This document shows, piece by piece, positions 10,240 to 21,350 of a DNA stretch of 64,000 bases. Location: contig JABAKD010000036.1 in assembly GCA_012845835.1 (NCBI GenBank), forward strand, positions 1,770,001-1,834,000. The letters run 5' to 3'. The first letter of the stretch is position 1. Every line of letters starts with the position of its first letter. The notes under the pieces are model-generated. The model worked only from the letters and a program-made list of their open reading frames with translations. It searched no databases and was not told the origin of the DNA. The DNA comes from Undaria pinnatifida. Taxonomy: Eukaryota > Sar > Phaeophyceae > Laminariales > Alariaceae. The position numbers and the translations under genes were made by a program.

Positions 10240-11560
10240 AACCTTTGCAATGCAAACGCTTATGGTACAAGTGCTGGAGCTGTGACGGCTGGAGGAAAAC
10301 CCCATGCGTAACCCCACACGTCACAGTACGAGCAACGGCCGTTGTATCACACTAAAATCCCTTTCGAACTACAGCACCTGTTGTGGGACAATGCACCAGG
10401 AATGAGTGGTATAGTAGCCCCTTTAGAACTGCAGCAAGGGTTTTGGCGATAAGGCGCTCAGACTTCGCAGTGTATGATATACGTTTCGCCTAGAGGTACA
10501 GTACAAGCGCTTGCGCTGCGACGGCCGGAGGAGAAACGCCGTGCGTAACTCCACACGTCACAGTATGAGCAGCAGCCGTTGTGTCACACTCAAATCCCTT
10601 TCGAACTACAGCACCTGTTGTGGGACAATGCACAAGGCATGAGTGGTAAATAAGCCCCTTTGGAACTGCAGCAGGGTTTCGGCGATAAGGTGCATAGACT
10701 TCGCAGTGTGTAATATATTTTTTCCCAAAGGGTACGGTACAAACGCTTGCGCTGTGACGGCTGGAGGACAAACCTCGTGCGTAACTCCACACGTCACAGT
10801 ATGAGCAGCAGCCGTGGTGTCACACTCGAGTCTCATTAGGACTGCGGCATCTTTGGTAGGACGATGCACCTGGACTGAGTGGCATAGTAGCCCTTTTTGA
10901 AACTGCAGCACGGTTATCGGCGATAAGGTACATAGACTTTGCAATGTGATTCCCCCCCCCCCCCAAGGGGTACGGCACAAACGCTTGCGCTGTGACGGCT
11001 GGAGGACAAACCTCGTGCGTAACTTCACACGTCGCAGTATGAGCAGCAGCCGTGGTGTCACACCCTAGTCTCTTTAGGACTGCGGCATCTTTTTGTAGGA
11101 CGATGCACCTGGACTGAGTGGCATAGGAGCCCTTCGAGAGCTGCAGCACGGTTATCGGCGATAAGGTGCATAGACTTCGCGGTGCTTCCCCCCCCCCCCC
11201 CCCTAAGGGGTACGGTACAAACGCTTGCGCTGTGATGGCTGGAGGACAAACCTCGTGCGTAACTCCACACGTCACGGAATGAGCAGCGGCCGTGGTGTCA
11301 CACCCAAGTCTCTTTAGAACTACAGCACCTGTTGTGGGACAATGCACCTGGCATGAGTGGTATAATAGCTCCTTTAGAACTGCAGCAGGGTTTTCGGCGA
11401 TAAGGTGCTTGGACTTCGCAGCGTGTGATTTTGTTTTTTCGCAAGGGGTACGGTACAAACGCTTGCGCTGTGTCGACTGGAGGAAAAACTTCGTGCGTAA
11501 CTCCACACGTCACAGTATGACCAGCGGCCGTGGTGTCACACCAGGTACTCACCAAGTTAG
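10240..11560. repeat. Satellite of about 238-bp units
   Basis: CACACGTCACAGTATGAGCA recurs near 10313, 10551, 10787, 11025, 11264 and 11502 (spacing 236-239). Each unit contains GCTTGCGCTGTGACGGCTGG, a poly-C or AAAGGG run before GGTACGGTACAAACG, GATAAGGTGCATAGACTTCGC, and ACTGCAGCA. The long minus-strand frames across it (10490-11506) simply follow the repeat and change frame between units. Confidence 0.9.
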
Positions 11561-14080
11561 TTTAGACCCGCAGCACGTTTTTTGGGACATAAGGAAATAG
11601 TGTGGGGTAATTGTTTTTCAAAGGTAAAAACATCTGCAGCAGACCTGTTGGGACAGTGTACTTGCAATTTGACTGGGATATTTTGTGTTGCAAAGGTGTA
11701 GTCTAAGGGTTAGGGGGTGTGACAGAGGGAAAGATCAAAAACACGACCGTGACGGACGCTTGCTATTAATAGCACAGTAGCTACCAGGTTTTAGTGATGA
11801 GCTAACGCCGTATCTATTGTAGTAAGTTTTTGCGTGAAACTGTTACCTATTCTACTAGTTTTTGGTGTGGGGTCAAATACCATTCTTCTACCGGGTACCA
11901 GGTAGGTTGGAGTGTGGGACTAAGACCGTACCTGGAATCTATTGCGCTATTACGCAAGGTGTGGTGTGGAATGCGCCCACCGTACATCCGTGACCGATGT
12001 CCGTTTTCTTGTGACAGACCTTCAGGCAACAGATTCATTTTCTTGTGAGGAGTCCTTGACCATGCCTCGTAGTGCTTAGCAGCGGGCAGGATGGTTGGAG
12101 AAGTGTCACCTCACCCTGAAGGGCACCGTGCACCGCGATGCATAGAACACTCTCGGTGACAAATGTTTGGGCTCTGGCAAAACACTCATCACTCCGGTGA
12201 TATACTCCAGGGGTGTGATATACAGTCTACCCCGATGATAAGTCGGGTGGTCGTTTTGAACTTGAACGCACAACCGAACGAGTTGGTATACTCTAGGGGG
12301 TGTGATAAATGGGGTGTGATAACAGTGGTTGCAAGTAAGCTTTGCTTCAACACTGACACACTCCACGCAGGCTGAGAGATGATTCACGGGGCGTAATAGC
12401 AGTGAGTGGTTGGAAGTTTAGCTGTCACACTCGAGGAGAATGGCAAGGGGTGTAATGACAGGAGGCGTGGTAGTAATAATTGGGGATTATGCGCATAAAA
12501 CAGGTGATGATCGAGCCTTCAAAACCTTCCTGCCGGTCGTTGGTCTTGAAACTCGAGGCTGGCCTTTCGGCCGACTGAGGCTTTTAGAAAAATGCCATCA
12601 AACCAAGCTGCAGACCCGCGCGACTACCCCTGCCGATCCCGAACCTTCGCCGAATGGTTGGGCTTAGGGTTAGGCTTAGCGTTAGTGTTAAGTCTGGACC
12701 GAACGATGTGCAACATTGAAAATTTTCAAAGGCGACCGGCTAGAACTTCGTTGCTTGCCCGTCCATCATGAAGGGGGAGCCGATACGTTGTGGATGTCAG
12801 ACTGATGATGAGGCATGATACCGCAGGGGGTGCGGTATACAACGTGTGCCCGGGTGCTAAACCGGGTGGGTGTTTGGGGATTTAACTCGGTTTACCACCC
12901 GGGTGGAATACTCCGGGTTTGTGGTATGTAACGCCCCGCAAGATATACACCGTCGCATAATATACGGAACGTATTAGACGAAACAGAGATTTTTTTGTGG
13001 GTGTACCATAAGAATTGGCAGTTGTTCTGCTCAGGAAAAGGTTGCGGCACAAACGCTCGCGCCGTGGAGGCTAGAGGGGATCCTTTGCGCTGAAAAGGGT
13101 TATGGTATATAGAAGCGCTCGCGCTGTGACGGCTTGAGAAAGAACGTTGTTCACAACTCCAAGCATCACAGCATGACTAGCGGCCGTGGTGTCACATTAA
13201 GCTCCTTTAGAACTGCGCAGCACCTATTGGCGGTACCAAGTACCTGGAATTATTAATAATAGTGTTGGATACGTTTCTGAGTGGTACAAGGGGTAACCTA
13301 TGTGCAGCTGCAGCACGTGGTTTGGGAATAACTACTTAGAACTAGCGTGGAACGCGTTTTGGCTGTGGTACAAGGGCCAAGTCCCTCGGTACAGCCTAGC
13401 GTGTATGCAGTGTTCGGCCCTCGTCGGCTCGTTGCGGGCGGTGTTCGTCGTTGATATGCTTAGATAGAGCCTTAGAGCGAAGTCTGCGGTACGGGGGGGA
13501 TACCTCCAGGCTACTGTAAGCGGTTGTACCCTCAGGAAGGTCCACCCATTCGTACTACAGACTAAGCAAAGGCCATTCGCGCGAGGGATTAAGGATCACG
13601 GTACAAGCGCTCACACTGTGACGGCAGGACGACAACATTCGCGCGTAACTTCCCACGTCGCTGTATGAGCAGCGGCTGTGGGGTCACATGGAGTTCCTTT
13701 AGAACCGTAGCGCGTTTCGTGGGACAAGGCACTTGAATTCAGTGAAATACAATTCTTGCAGTGCTTCAAGGGTGAATTGGTCCATTTAGAACAGCGCCCA
13801 GGTTTTCGGACCAATGTGTTTGGAATTACTTTGGGGTACCTTTGTCAGTGGTGAAAGCCCAAAGAAAAGGCAATAACCCATTTAGCGCTGTAGCAGTCGT
13901 TTATGAAGAATTGACTTAGGTTTAGTGTGCGATAGTTATACCCTATTAGGACTGTCGCACGTGTTTGCGGGAAATTTACTTGGATTTAGTGTGATACTCG
14001 TTTTCGCAGTGGGATAAGTGGTAAATTCCTTTATATCACAGCATACTCTAACCACTATGGAAGTGACAGCAGAGTGCTTC
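11561..14080. repeat. Decayed flank of the 238-bp satellite
   Basis: Recognisable partial units remain near 13025-13235 (CGCTCGCGCTGTGACGGC, AGCGGCCGTGGTGTCACA) and 13590-13740 (GCTCACACTGTGACGGC, GAGCAGCGGCTGTGG), with looser CTGCAGCACG and ACTTGGATTTAGTGTG pieces up to 14050. 11700-12960 is rich in GGTGTGATA-type words. No gene was seen in it. Confidence 0.6.
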
Positions 14081-14303
14081 CTTGGGAGAACAGCACGATG
14101 AACCAATCCACCCCTTCTCGAGCTTATCGCCGTACGGCACGCCGAACTGCTTGTCTTGTTGTAGTGCCTTAGTTTGCTGTGATATATTCGCTACAGGCGA
14201 CTATGATACCGACACGCGACTCGATAAGCTACTGACTGTTCGTGGGGAGCAAGGCAACTGCCGTTATTGCGACCCCTCGATGGAGGTGACTTGCTCTGGC
14301 CCA

Positions 14304-14580
14304 TTTCAACGTACGGCCTTGAAAGGCCTGGAATATTCTTATTCGATATATAATTGGCCGTTTTCGCATAACATGTTGGTGTTTTCTATTCGGGATTTTC
14401 AAGAAATATGATCAAAACACGCGCTTTGCTTTGTCAGTTGCTATCCGGGGTTCTGGTGGAAAATAATGCCTGGTAAATATTGCTTCTCTACTACGGCTAA
14501 GAAAGTGAGTACTCGTCGAAAACCTTCTCAATAGGCAGACCTGCAGGGGACACTTTGTGTCCCCGCCCAATAACTTAATT
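14304..14580 (+). repeat. 5' LTR of element A
   Basis: Aligns with the element's 3' LTR and with the LTRs of element B: ACGGCC(T)TGAAAGGCCTG, TCTGGTGGAAA, AAGTGAGTACTC, CTCAATAGGCAGACCTGCAG and a G-run/C-run hairpin at the end. Its terminal TG is lost. Confidence 0.75.
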
Positions 14581-14789
14581 AATGGCGTCGCCGGTAGAAC
14601 GGATATGGCGCCGAGACGCCCCCGAGCCTGGTGGAGGTTGTTCCGCTTCCTCCTTGCGAACCAGCGAGTCGACCCGGTCGGTTGGTGTGCCCGGGCGGTG
14701 CCCCCTCTTGCTGTCCTTGGTATCGTCGCCGGAGCCCTTGTCCGGAGGTCCTCCCCGTCTCGAGTCGCGGAATTTCTTGCGTCGATCCC

Positions 14790-16390
14790 CTTCCGGTCAT
14801 GCCCACAAGGCAACACCTACATCTTGCTGTCCACCGATCGCTTCAGTCGTCGGGCCGACGTGTTCCCCGTCACTGCCGCTGAGTTCACCGCGGAGGGTAC
14901 AGGCAATATCCTGGTGAATCAATACTCTCCTTGATGAGGTGCCCGCGCACCTTACTCTCGGACAACGGCCTGCACTTCTGCTCCAAGCTTTCACAGGCTG
15001 TACATCAGCCGTTGGGCGTGCGCAAGCTTGCTACAAGCTCCTATTGTCCCAACTGTAACAGGTGCGTTGAGCGGATGAACCACACTATGGCCCAAATGCT
15101 GGCTGTGGTTGTCAACAAGCGACAAGACGATTGGGGCCCGCATTTGCCTCACGTCGAATTCGCTTACAACAATTCCGTCAGCGCGGCGACGGGCCTGGCG
15201 CCCAACGAGATTTGCATGAGCAGACTCCCACGTCTCCTCCTGAAGGTGTTCGACCGCACCGGCGTCGTGGGGTACCAGAGTCTGGCCCGTCGACCACCTG
15301 GCCTATTACGACTTGGCCACCGACTGGCAAACGCGCTCGAACAACATTGCTCGCGCACACCACGCGCTCACCGTTTCTCGTGTTAACCGCAGGAACTCCG
15401 CCGTCATGGACGCGCTGCGTCCGGCACCCAACTTCGCTGTGGGTGGCTAGGCATGGGTGTACAGTTCTGCCTCCACCATTCGCTACGGTGTCAAGGCGAA
15501 CACGAATGCCAAGGTGCTCAAGGCCAAACTCGCGCTTAACTGGACGGACCCGTGGAAGATCCTGGTTGTCGGCCACTGCTCCGCCGCCGAGACCCCGGAC
15601 GGCTCGCCACTCGGGGGAAACTTCCTCTATTGGGATCTCCCTTCCAACCTGCCTGGTTCGGACGCTCGTCGGCGTGTGCAATTGAGCGCTGCAAGCCCTG
15701 CGCCAACCTCCACGACAGCGGGGACATGCCCCAACATCTACCGGCGGGGCTGACGCAGTATGTGCTCAATATTGTTTCCAAGAAGTACCCTCCGTACCAC
15801 GTCACTCAAGACGATGTTTCGACCCCCCTCCAACGGCTGGAAGTGGAGCAGATCACCGGCCATCAGCCGGTCCGGGGGCGAGGTGGAGCCATCGCGGTGC
15901 TATACAAAACGCATTGGGCGACATTCTCTGAACCTTGCTTGGAGTGGGAAATGGACCCCCACCCCTCCCGCCCCCACATTGTTCGTCATTGGGCACTCTG
16001 GACCAGCACCGTCAAATCAACCGCCTCTACCGCCGACTGGGGATCGGGGCGGCACAGCGCGAGCTCTCCCGCAACAACGGGGAGCGGTTCCTAGCGCCGG
16101 GCTATGCTTGTGTTACCCGTGCCGATTGGCTCCGTCGCTTAAACGACACGGATCTTCCTATGGGAGCCCAGTTTTGGTGCAAGGGAGACGATGGGTTGTG
16201 GTGACTTGGAAACATCAGCGCGAGCACCACCGAGGACAAGGTATATCTGACCCGCTTTCTGAACGACCCGTGGCCGATTAAACTTTCTCTTCCCCTGGCG
16301 CGCTAAATGAATTCGATGGGAGCCATACGAGGCTCTCGGTGCCTGCAAATTTACATCGCCAGTGCGTTTCCTCGGGGGATCCAACATAAC
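14790..16390 (+). pseudogene. Integrase core and chromodomain remnant of element A
   Basis: Matches element B's integrase from the segment after the first catalytic Asp onward: LLSDNGLHF carries the second Asp and CVERMNHTMAQM the Glu, with FAYNNSVSAATGLAPNE typical of Ty3/gypsy integrases. Reading frame shifts occur (for example near 14800 and 15290) and a TAG sits at the position of a TGG in element B (near 15449). A C-terminal chromodomain-like region follows in another frame (about 15840-16000). The 14590-14785 segment has no counterpart in B and no recognised domain. Not functional. Confidence 0.75.
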
Positions 16391-17277
16391 GTAGATGAAT
16401 TTCGTGGCGCGACCGTGGCCACTTGACTTTCAAACCACCTCCGCTCCTCGATGGTTCTCCACTTCGTTTTTCTGGGTTATAGGGTTCGGTATTTTTGCCT
16501 TTGGTTTGTTCGCGGTGTTTCGAGCGTTTTTGACTGGGTGTGAGGCGGTTCTAACATTTTTATTCTTAATCCTGCCGCCCCCCCCCTCGCCCTGTGCCTG
16601 ACCAGGGTCTGGGTGATCACGCCGCTATCTGAGACGCGGGACTGCCGGTCTTTCGTGTTGCTTCAATTTCGCCCTGCCGACGCCCTCCTCAGCCCCGAGC
16701 CAGGGGGAACCAGGGTACCCTGCTCGGGCATAACGTGGTACAAGGCTTTACACGGGACTGTGTGTCATCTTCTATTTATGTTTTTTGTGTTGCATTTGTT
16801 CTACTTGTTTCGGCTAAGCACTTTCTCCCCCTCGCGGAGCTGCAGGTGGTGTCACCTTCCATTCCGGGTATTTTTCGTTTCCTCATTCCCTCTCCCCCCC
16901 ACCATGCCAGTGGTTTTCATGAGGGTTTGGCATGGCTTCTCCCTTGTATTAACGCCTCTATTCCTATTCATTTCGATGAGGGTTTGCCTTGCCGTAATGC
17001 CTTTTCTGTAGTTTGTTCGCCGTAGAGCCTTTTCTGCCCCCCCCCCGCCACGCCGGCGGTACGCGGCAGGATTTTGATAGGTAGTCTGCCTTTTTGTAGG
17101 GTCTGAGTTTCTTGGAACTGCTTTTGTACGTGTTTTCCTGGCTTCATCGCCAGGCCGTTAAAGGTGTGGGAGTGGGTTTTGAGGAGCCGCATCTTCGACG
17201 CATGGTCTAGCTTGTAGAACCGGAGTTTCCCCGAATCTCCCACATTTCTTCATATGCGATTCATCAGGGTGGGCTAG
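16391..17277. other. Non-coding tail of element A
   Basis: About 0.9 kb shared with 35545-36437 of element B, including a C-run beside GCCACGCCGGCGG and the CATCAGGGTGGGCTAG stretch immediately before the LTR, the best candidate for the polypurine tract. Confidence 0.6.
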
Positions 17278-17518
17278 TGATAAAATACAGGCTTGAAAGG
17301 CCTGAAATATTCTTATTTGATATATAATTGGCCGTTTTCGTATGATAGGTTGACGTATTCTATTCGGAATTGTCAGGAAAATTGCGAGGCACGCGCCTCG
17401 CGTTGTCAGTTGCCATCCAGGATTCTGGTGGAAAATAATAAAGCTGCTTCCCTACTACGGCTAGGAAAGTGAGTACTCGTCTAAGACCTGCTCAATAGGC
17501 AGACCTGCAGGGGATACT
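17278..17518 (+). repeat. 3' LTR of element A, first part
   Basis: Begins TGATAAAATACAGG and follows the 5' LTR up to CTGCAGGGGATACT, where foreign sequence begins. The missing end (CTGTGCCCCCGCCCAATAAC) is at 18464-18483. Confidence 0.75.
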
Positions 17519-18371
17519 GCGGTATTCTTTAACTTTGTTACCGATCATTTCATTTCAAGTATTGGATTGGATGAGGCTTCCTGCTCCCGCAGAAGGTCCT
17601 CACCTGTGGATACACCACCCGCGCTGAGGGTGCCTTCGGTCGAAGCGCCCTCAGCGCAGCAGTATTTAACAGAGTTTTCTGAAAAATGGGAACGGAGCCT
17701 AAAATGAGAACGGACGGTTTTTTTCAGAAAGCAAACTAATTATGTACAACTCAAAAAAAAAAAAATGACAGTCCTGTGGGGCTGTACAGCAGCCTTCGAA
17801 TGAGCTGTCGCTCAGGCTGGAAGTCCTCGGCATCGCCTCGGTAGCCAGCATCTAGAGAAATCACCATAGAGCCAGCGTATATCGCTTTTTGCGCCCATTC
17901 GAAGGCATGAGATGGAGCATGACCGTTCTGACGAGCTCCTCTCACAGGGCTGGCCAAGGGGTTTCGCAGGATCATTTCGGTTCTCTGATACACCACATGG
18001 TTCTGGAGATAACGCTTGGTTCTCATTTTAGGCTCCGTTCCCATTTTTCAGAAAACCCTGTTATTTCCTAAGGGAAATGAACACAACTGTTAAAACGAAT
18101 ACCCAGTTTAGGGTGGGTGGGATGGTCTCAACTTTTTCCGCTCCTCGCTGCTATCTCGTCGAGGATTTCGGGGACTATAACACGAGTGAGCTCGCTTCAT
18201 AGACATTCCTAGTAATGGGTAGCAAACACATGGTTCCAACTTTTGTGCCAACCGTGGGAACCTGAAGTTGGTTGACGATACTACTGCGGTATTCTTTAGC
18301 TCTGTTACCGATCATTTCATTCAAGTATTGGGTTGGATGAGGCTTCCTGCTCCCGCCGGTGGTCCCACCCG
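17511..18371. repeat. Pair of direct repeats of about 95 bp within the LTR-interrupting insertion
   Basis: 17513-17608 and 18276-18371 share ACTGCGGTATTCTTTA, TGTTACCGATCATTTCATT, CAAGTATTGG and GATGAGGCTTCCTGCTCCCG. They enclose a stem of GCGCTGAGGG and CCCTCAGCGC and the MITE. A small element with terminal direct repeats is possible; no coding sequence remains. Confidence 0.6.
17670..18060. mobile_element. MITE-like element with about 43-bp terminal inverted repeats
   Basis: The ends CAGAGTTTTCTGAAAAATGG and, inverted, CAGGGTTTTCTGAAAAATGG continue through AACGGAGCCTAAAATGAGAAC, with one mismatch in about 43. The flanks are TTAA on the left and TTAT on the right, so the target site duplication is undecided (TA, or a decayed longer one). 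The CAGRG terminus fits hAT. A minus-strand frame of 97 codons starts inside the right repeat (18044) and runs across nearly the whole element; it is codon-like but matches no family I know. Confidence 0.7.
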
Positions 18372-18488
18372 AACTTCTCTCTTTTCTGACCACCAGCCTG
18401 GAGCCATGTTACCTCAACCCACCCAAACTTACATTACTTAAAATGGAACTTCGGCGAGGGATACTCTGTGCCCCCGCCCAATAACTCA

Positions 18489-18662
18489 AGATCTACTTAC
18501 CTACAGGTGACTATGCTACCGATCAGCAACTCGATAAGCTTCATGGTGATGCTGGCTAGCAAGATATCTATCCTTGATAGGGCGAGTGCTGAGCTATTGC
18601 TGGCTACGGTTGCGTAGGAATGTAGCTATTCTGCATAGGGCTAGTGCAACAGGCTGCGATGG
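18489..18662. other. Right flank of element A
   Basis: Includes the right copy of the CTACAGGTGACTATG flank duplication. No gene was seen. Confidence 0.4.
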
Positions 18663-18902
18663 GGGAGGTGTACTCGATTCGTACATGTCCGTAGTGGTAT
18701 GACCATAGACCCTCGCATCCCCACTATGTCGGGACGGAGCACGTCGGGTTTTCACCAGCCAGGCAGACATTGCTTGCACCAAGCGCAAAGCGCCGTGAGG
18801 TGTTTGGCGAGTCGCATGAAAGGTGAACTGTATCGTTCCAAGAACCGCTCGTAAAGCGGACTTCGGCACCTTGTGCCGACATTCTTGCTTATGGATTACA
18901 GC
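18663..18902. repeat. Dispersed repeat of about 240 bp, copy 1 (copy 2 at 50881-51131)
   Basis: Shares GGGAGGT, GTAGTGGTATGACC or its near copy, CCTCGCATCC, GGGACGGAGCAC, TTTTCACC, GCAAAGCGCCGTGAGG and GAGTCGCATGAA with 50881-51131, same orientation. The minus-strand translations keep HA-R-TPHGA-R and APSRH--DARV in both copies, so the source may have been coding. Confidence 0.75.
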
Positions 18903-19131
18903 GCCAATGAGTTACTTTGTTCTCTGGTGTGGCCACTCAGACAGCAATGGGTATTACTATGTAACTGCCTCGTGGATGCCTTCCCATATTCACACTACGC
19001 AATGCCATCATTCCCCTTGTGCGGAGTTAGGGTTGTCCACCCCGCACACTATGATCTAACTCGATAACCATCGTCTTTACCTTAAGAAAAAAACGGTACC
19101 CTGGTTGTCTAGCTCACGCAGTGACCGGCAT
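18903..19131. other. No gene recognised
   Basis: Unique-looking sequence with only short unsupported open frames. Confidence 0.4.
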
Positions 19132-19241
19132 GTTTTACAGCGTCGTTGCCAACCAACGCCAACCCCAATATACATACCAGGTATAATATTTTACGGCGTC
19201 GGTGCCAACCTAGGACAACTATTACATACCTGGTATATATA
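19132..19241 (+). repeat. Two tandem copies of a 55-bp unit containing TACCAGGTA and TACCTGGTA
   Basis: TTTTACAGCGTCGTTGCCAA and TTTTACGGCGTCGGTGCCAA begin the two copies; each ends in the palindrome-like word, once as TACCAGGTA (19175) and once as TACCTGGTA (19227). Confidence 0.7.
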
Positions 19242-19415
19242 GTAGGGGGGGCTGCGGTGGGGGAGTCACTTGAAGGGCCACTTTTTTCTGCGTCGCAGAT
19301 CCACTCACGCGAATGGCTTCCTGTATGATTTTTGGTTTCGCGATAGGCACCACCATGGAATTGTGGCTTGCGTTGCGCCAGCAACATGTTTTCAGCCCGG
19401 TTTTCAGAGAGGCAA

Positions 19416-19515
19416 TGAGCGATTCGAGCTATTCGAGCTAATCGAGCTATTCGAGCTATTCGAGCTATACGAGCTATTCGAGCTATTCGAGCTATTCGAG
19501 CTATTCGAACTATTA
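19416..19515 (+). repeat. 9-bp minisatellite (ATTCGAGCT)n
   Basis: About ten units with single-base variants. The IARIAR and FELFEL frames over it are by-products of the repeat. Confidence 0.9.
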
Positions 19516-19691
19516 ACAGTGGCGCATACAAGTACTCGGTAGAGAAAATGGGGCGCTTCCCCCCTGACTTTGCCTTAGTCTAAACCCTGATGCACGCCAG
19601 ATGGGGTGAGTCCTGATGCACACAGGTGGAATGACCACGTATGTCAGTATTTTTTGCAGTGCAACCTAGAGATGTGGGAAGGGTGACCCAT

Positions 19692-19935
19692 GGTGGGTAT
19701 TGCACCTCAGGCCCAGGGAAATATGAGAACTGGCGCCGGGGTATGGACAATGACTGTAAGAAAACGTATTTGTTTGTCGCCGTAGCCCGTGTGAATATCG
19801 AGACGGGGAAAAGAAACACAGTGGGCGTGTCATCTCAGGCCCCAGAAAAGGTAAGAACAGGTGCCATGCTATTGGTTACAACGGCAAAATTTGTTTGCTG
19901 TTTTCGTTCATGGCCCGTAATTGTGTCGAGAGCAA
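19692..19935 (+). repeat. Diverged tandem duplication, unit about 130 bp
   Basis: CACCTCAGGCCCAGGGAAAT and CATCTCAGGCCCCAGAAAAG begin matching stretches that keep GAACTGG or GAACAGG, TTTGTTTG and GGCCCGTAATTGTGTCGAGA or its relative. No coding evidence. Confidence 0.55.
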
Positions 19936-20189
19936 ATAATTCAGAAGGCAACACGAGCAGTACGTGCGTGCATCAATGACAGCCAAGATAAAGTCGCTAC
20001 CAAACTACGCCTGGGGGGGGAGGGAGCGTAGGGTAGCAAGCTGTAATTATTGGAAAGGGGATGGGGGCGGGTTGTAGAATTTGTACGGACAGCCAGCTGC
20101 CAAGTTAAACTCTCTAGAAGTGCACCCATGTTTGGGGCCAAATACTTGGATTTACCGTCGGGATTTCTTCCTTTTCACGAGAAGCTTTA

Positions 20190-20365
20190 CAAATCGCGCG
20201 GGTCGAGTCGGGTCGGGTCAGAAGGTGTTCCAATTCTCACGAATCGGGTCTGGTCGGGGCGGGTCGGGTAAGGAGGTTTTCTGAGCTCACGGAACGGGTC
20301 AGGTGGGATCACCCTGACCCGATGCGACCCTTGAGGAATGACCCGACCGGACGAAAACCCTGGAA
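20190..20365 (+). repeat. GGGTCGGGTC-rich dispersed repeat, copy 1 (inverted copy 51705-51905)
   Basis: GAGTCGGGTCGGGTCA, AGGTGT, CTCACG and, at the end, CGACC...GAAAACCCT align with the reverse complement of 51705-51905. The frame of 224 codons on the minus strand through this region (20187-20861) is dominated by the repeat at its end and is not trusted. Confidence 0.65.
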
Positions 20366-21084
20366 AAGTTGAGGTTCGATAAGGAAGGGTTAAAGGCTGA
20401 CCAGGGAATAATGCACGGTAAACACGCGTTAGCATGTTGAGATATCGAATTGGATTCGACTCCCGGAGACTCTTTCTCTTCAGACATTTGGCGAGCGGGG
20501 GCGGGAATCGATAACTGGACTTAACCTTGAAACAAGCCTTCAAGAAGCATGCTATAATGAAAAGAGAAAGCCGGGAGAGTCTGTTTTTCGCGCCGACGAT
20601 GGCATTAGCGTAGCGTCGAAAGCATGGTACGCCTACACGAATATCACATGGTCTCCTCAAGTCGCTTGTGGTACTTTCCAACTTTTTTTCCGGACATGCA
20701 CGACGCCTTGATGGATTCCAAGCAGGGACAGACGGAGAAATACTGGCCAGAAAAGACGTCGTCGACGCATCTCTTCTCCGAAGCATCCCAGTGACCACCC
20801 AAGTCGAGGCTTCACGCCGGGCTCGCCGACCTATCGTGCGTTCAAGAAAACAGTTGAACATAAGCAGTCAGCGTGGCACACGAAGAGCTTGAAAATCGAA
20901 AAGTAAACTAAAGGATAGTGTTTCCTCGCTGTTCATGAAGGCAAAGTTTCTACGACGAAAGCAGGCACCCAATCAGCCTGAACCACGCGAACCTTTGGTA
21001 GCGTCACATACATACCTAAACGTCGTTTTGAGACCGGGAGAAGCTGGCGCAGAAAATAACAGAGTCTGTTCACGCCAAGATGGT
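20366..21084. other. No gene recognised
   Basis: Open frames on both strands (plus 20668-20892; minus up to 20861) have plausible composition but no motif, start context or splice support. Confidence 0.35.
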
Positions 21085-21350
21085 ATTATAATCCCGTTAG
21101 GGTTTGGTTCCTGTTTTGATTATTCCTCGGACGGCAGTGGATTGACCGCAGTTCTTTGCGCAGAGTTTCTTCTGTCGCGACTAATAACTTCCGTCTCACG
21201 CGCTCGCAGCGGTGGCTGTGCACAATGTACATGTCGTCCGCCTTTGCCTGGGAAGTCTTGAAATTGTGCTCGCTGAGCTCGGCGAGCAATCCCGGAAAAA
21301 AATCCCAAAGGGTTGACATCGTCACTTTCTCACAGCCTGAACTCGCTGTG
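21085..21350 (+). pseudogene. Decayed copy of the exon at 21954-22187, inverted
   Basis: Reads in parallel with the reverse complement of 21975-22277: TTATAATCCC, TTATTCCTC(A/G)GACGGC, ATAACTTCCG, GGGAAG, CTCGGCGAG(A/C)AATCCCGGAAAAA. At protein level VRL-LGSL--VLAELGE--SRKK remains in one frame before a stop, while the tail shifts frame. The acceptor seen in the intact copy (TTTTTTTTACAG) is not preserved. Confidence 0.65.

Larger units (their letters stand above)
14304..18488 (+). mobile_element. Element A: decayed integrase-only Ty3/gypsy-type LTR element, interrupted in its 3' LTR
   Basis: A 5' LTR (14304-14580), a PBS-like TGGCGTCGCCGG at 14583, integrase-related sequence, a non-coding tail and a 3' LTR (17278-17518, resuming at about 18458) are shared in order with element B (33373-36706). 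Gag, protease, RT and RNase H are absent. The 3' LTR is split by 17519-18457, flanked on both sides by GGGATACT. Just outside, CTACAGG(T/C)GACTATG...ACTCGATAAGCT occurs on the left (14191-14240) and right (18503-18545), so the element sits between two copies of a host duplication. Confidence 0.75.

Noticed and set aside
10490-11506. Long minus-strand frames with repeated THEVCPPAVTAQAFV-like peptides
   Set aside because: They follow the 238-bp satellite; the unit length is not a multiple of three and the frame changes between units.
14191-18545. Longer LTRs for element A including the CTACAGGTGACTATG flanks
   Set aside because: The flanks lie outside the LTR boundaries set by comparison with element B, at different distances on the two sides; interpreted as a host duplication.
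20187-20861. 224-codon minus-strand frame
   Set aside because: Its last third is the GGGTC dispersed repeat and the rest has no recognisable features.
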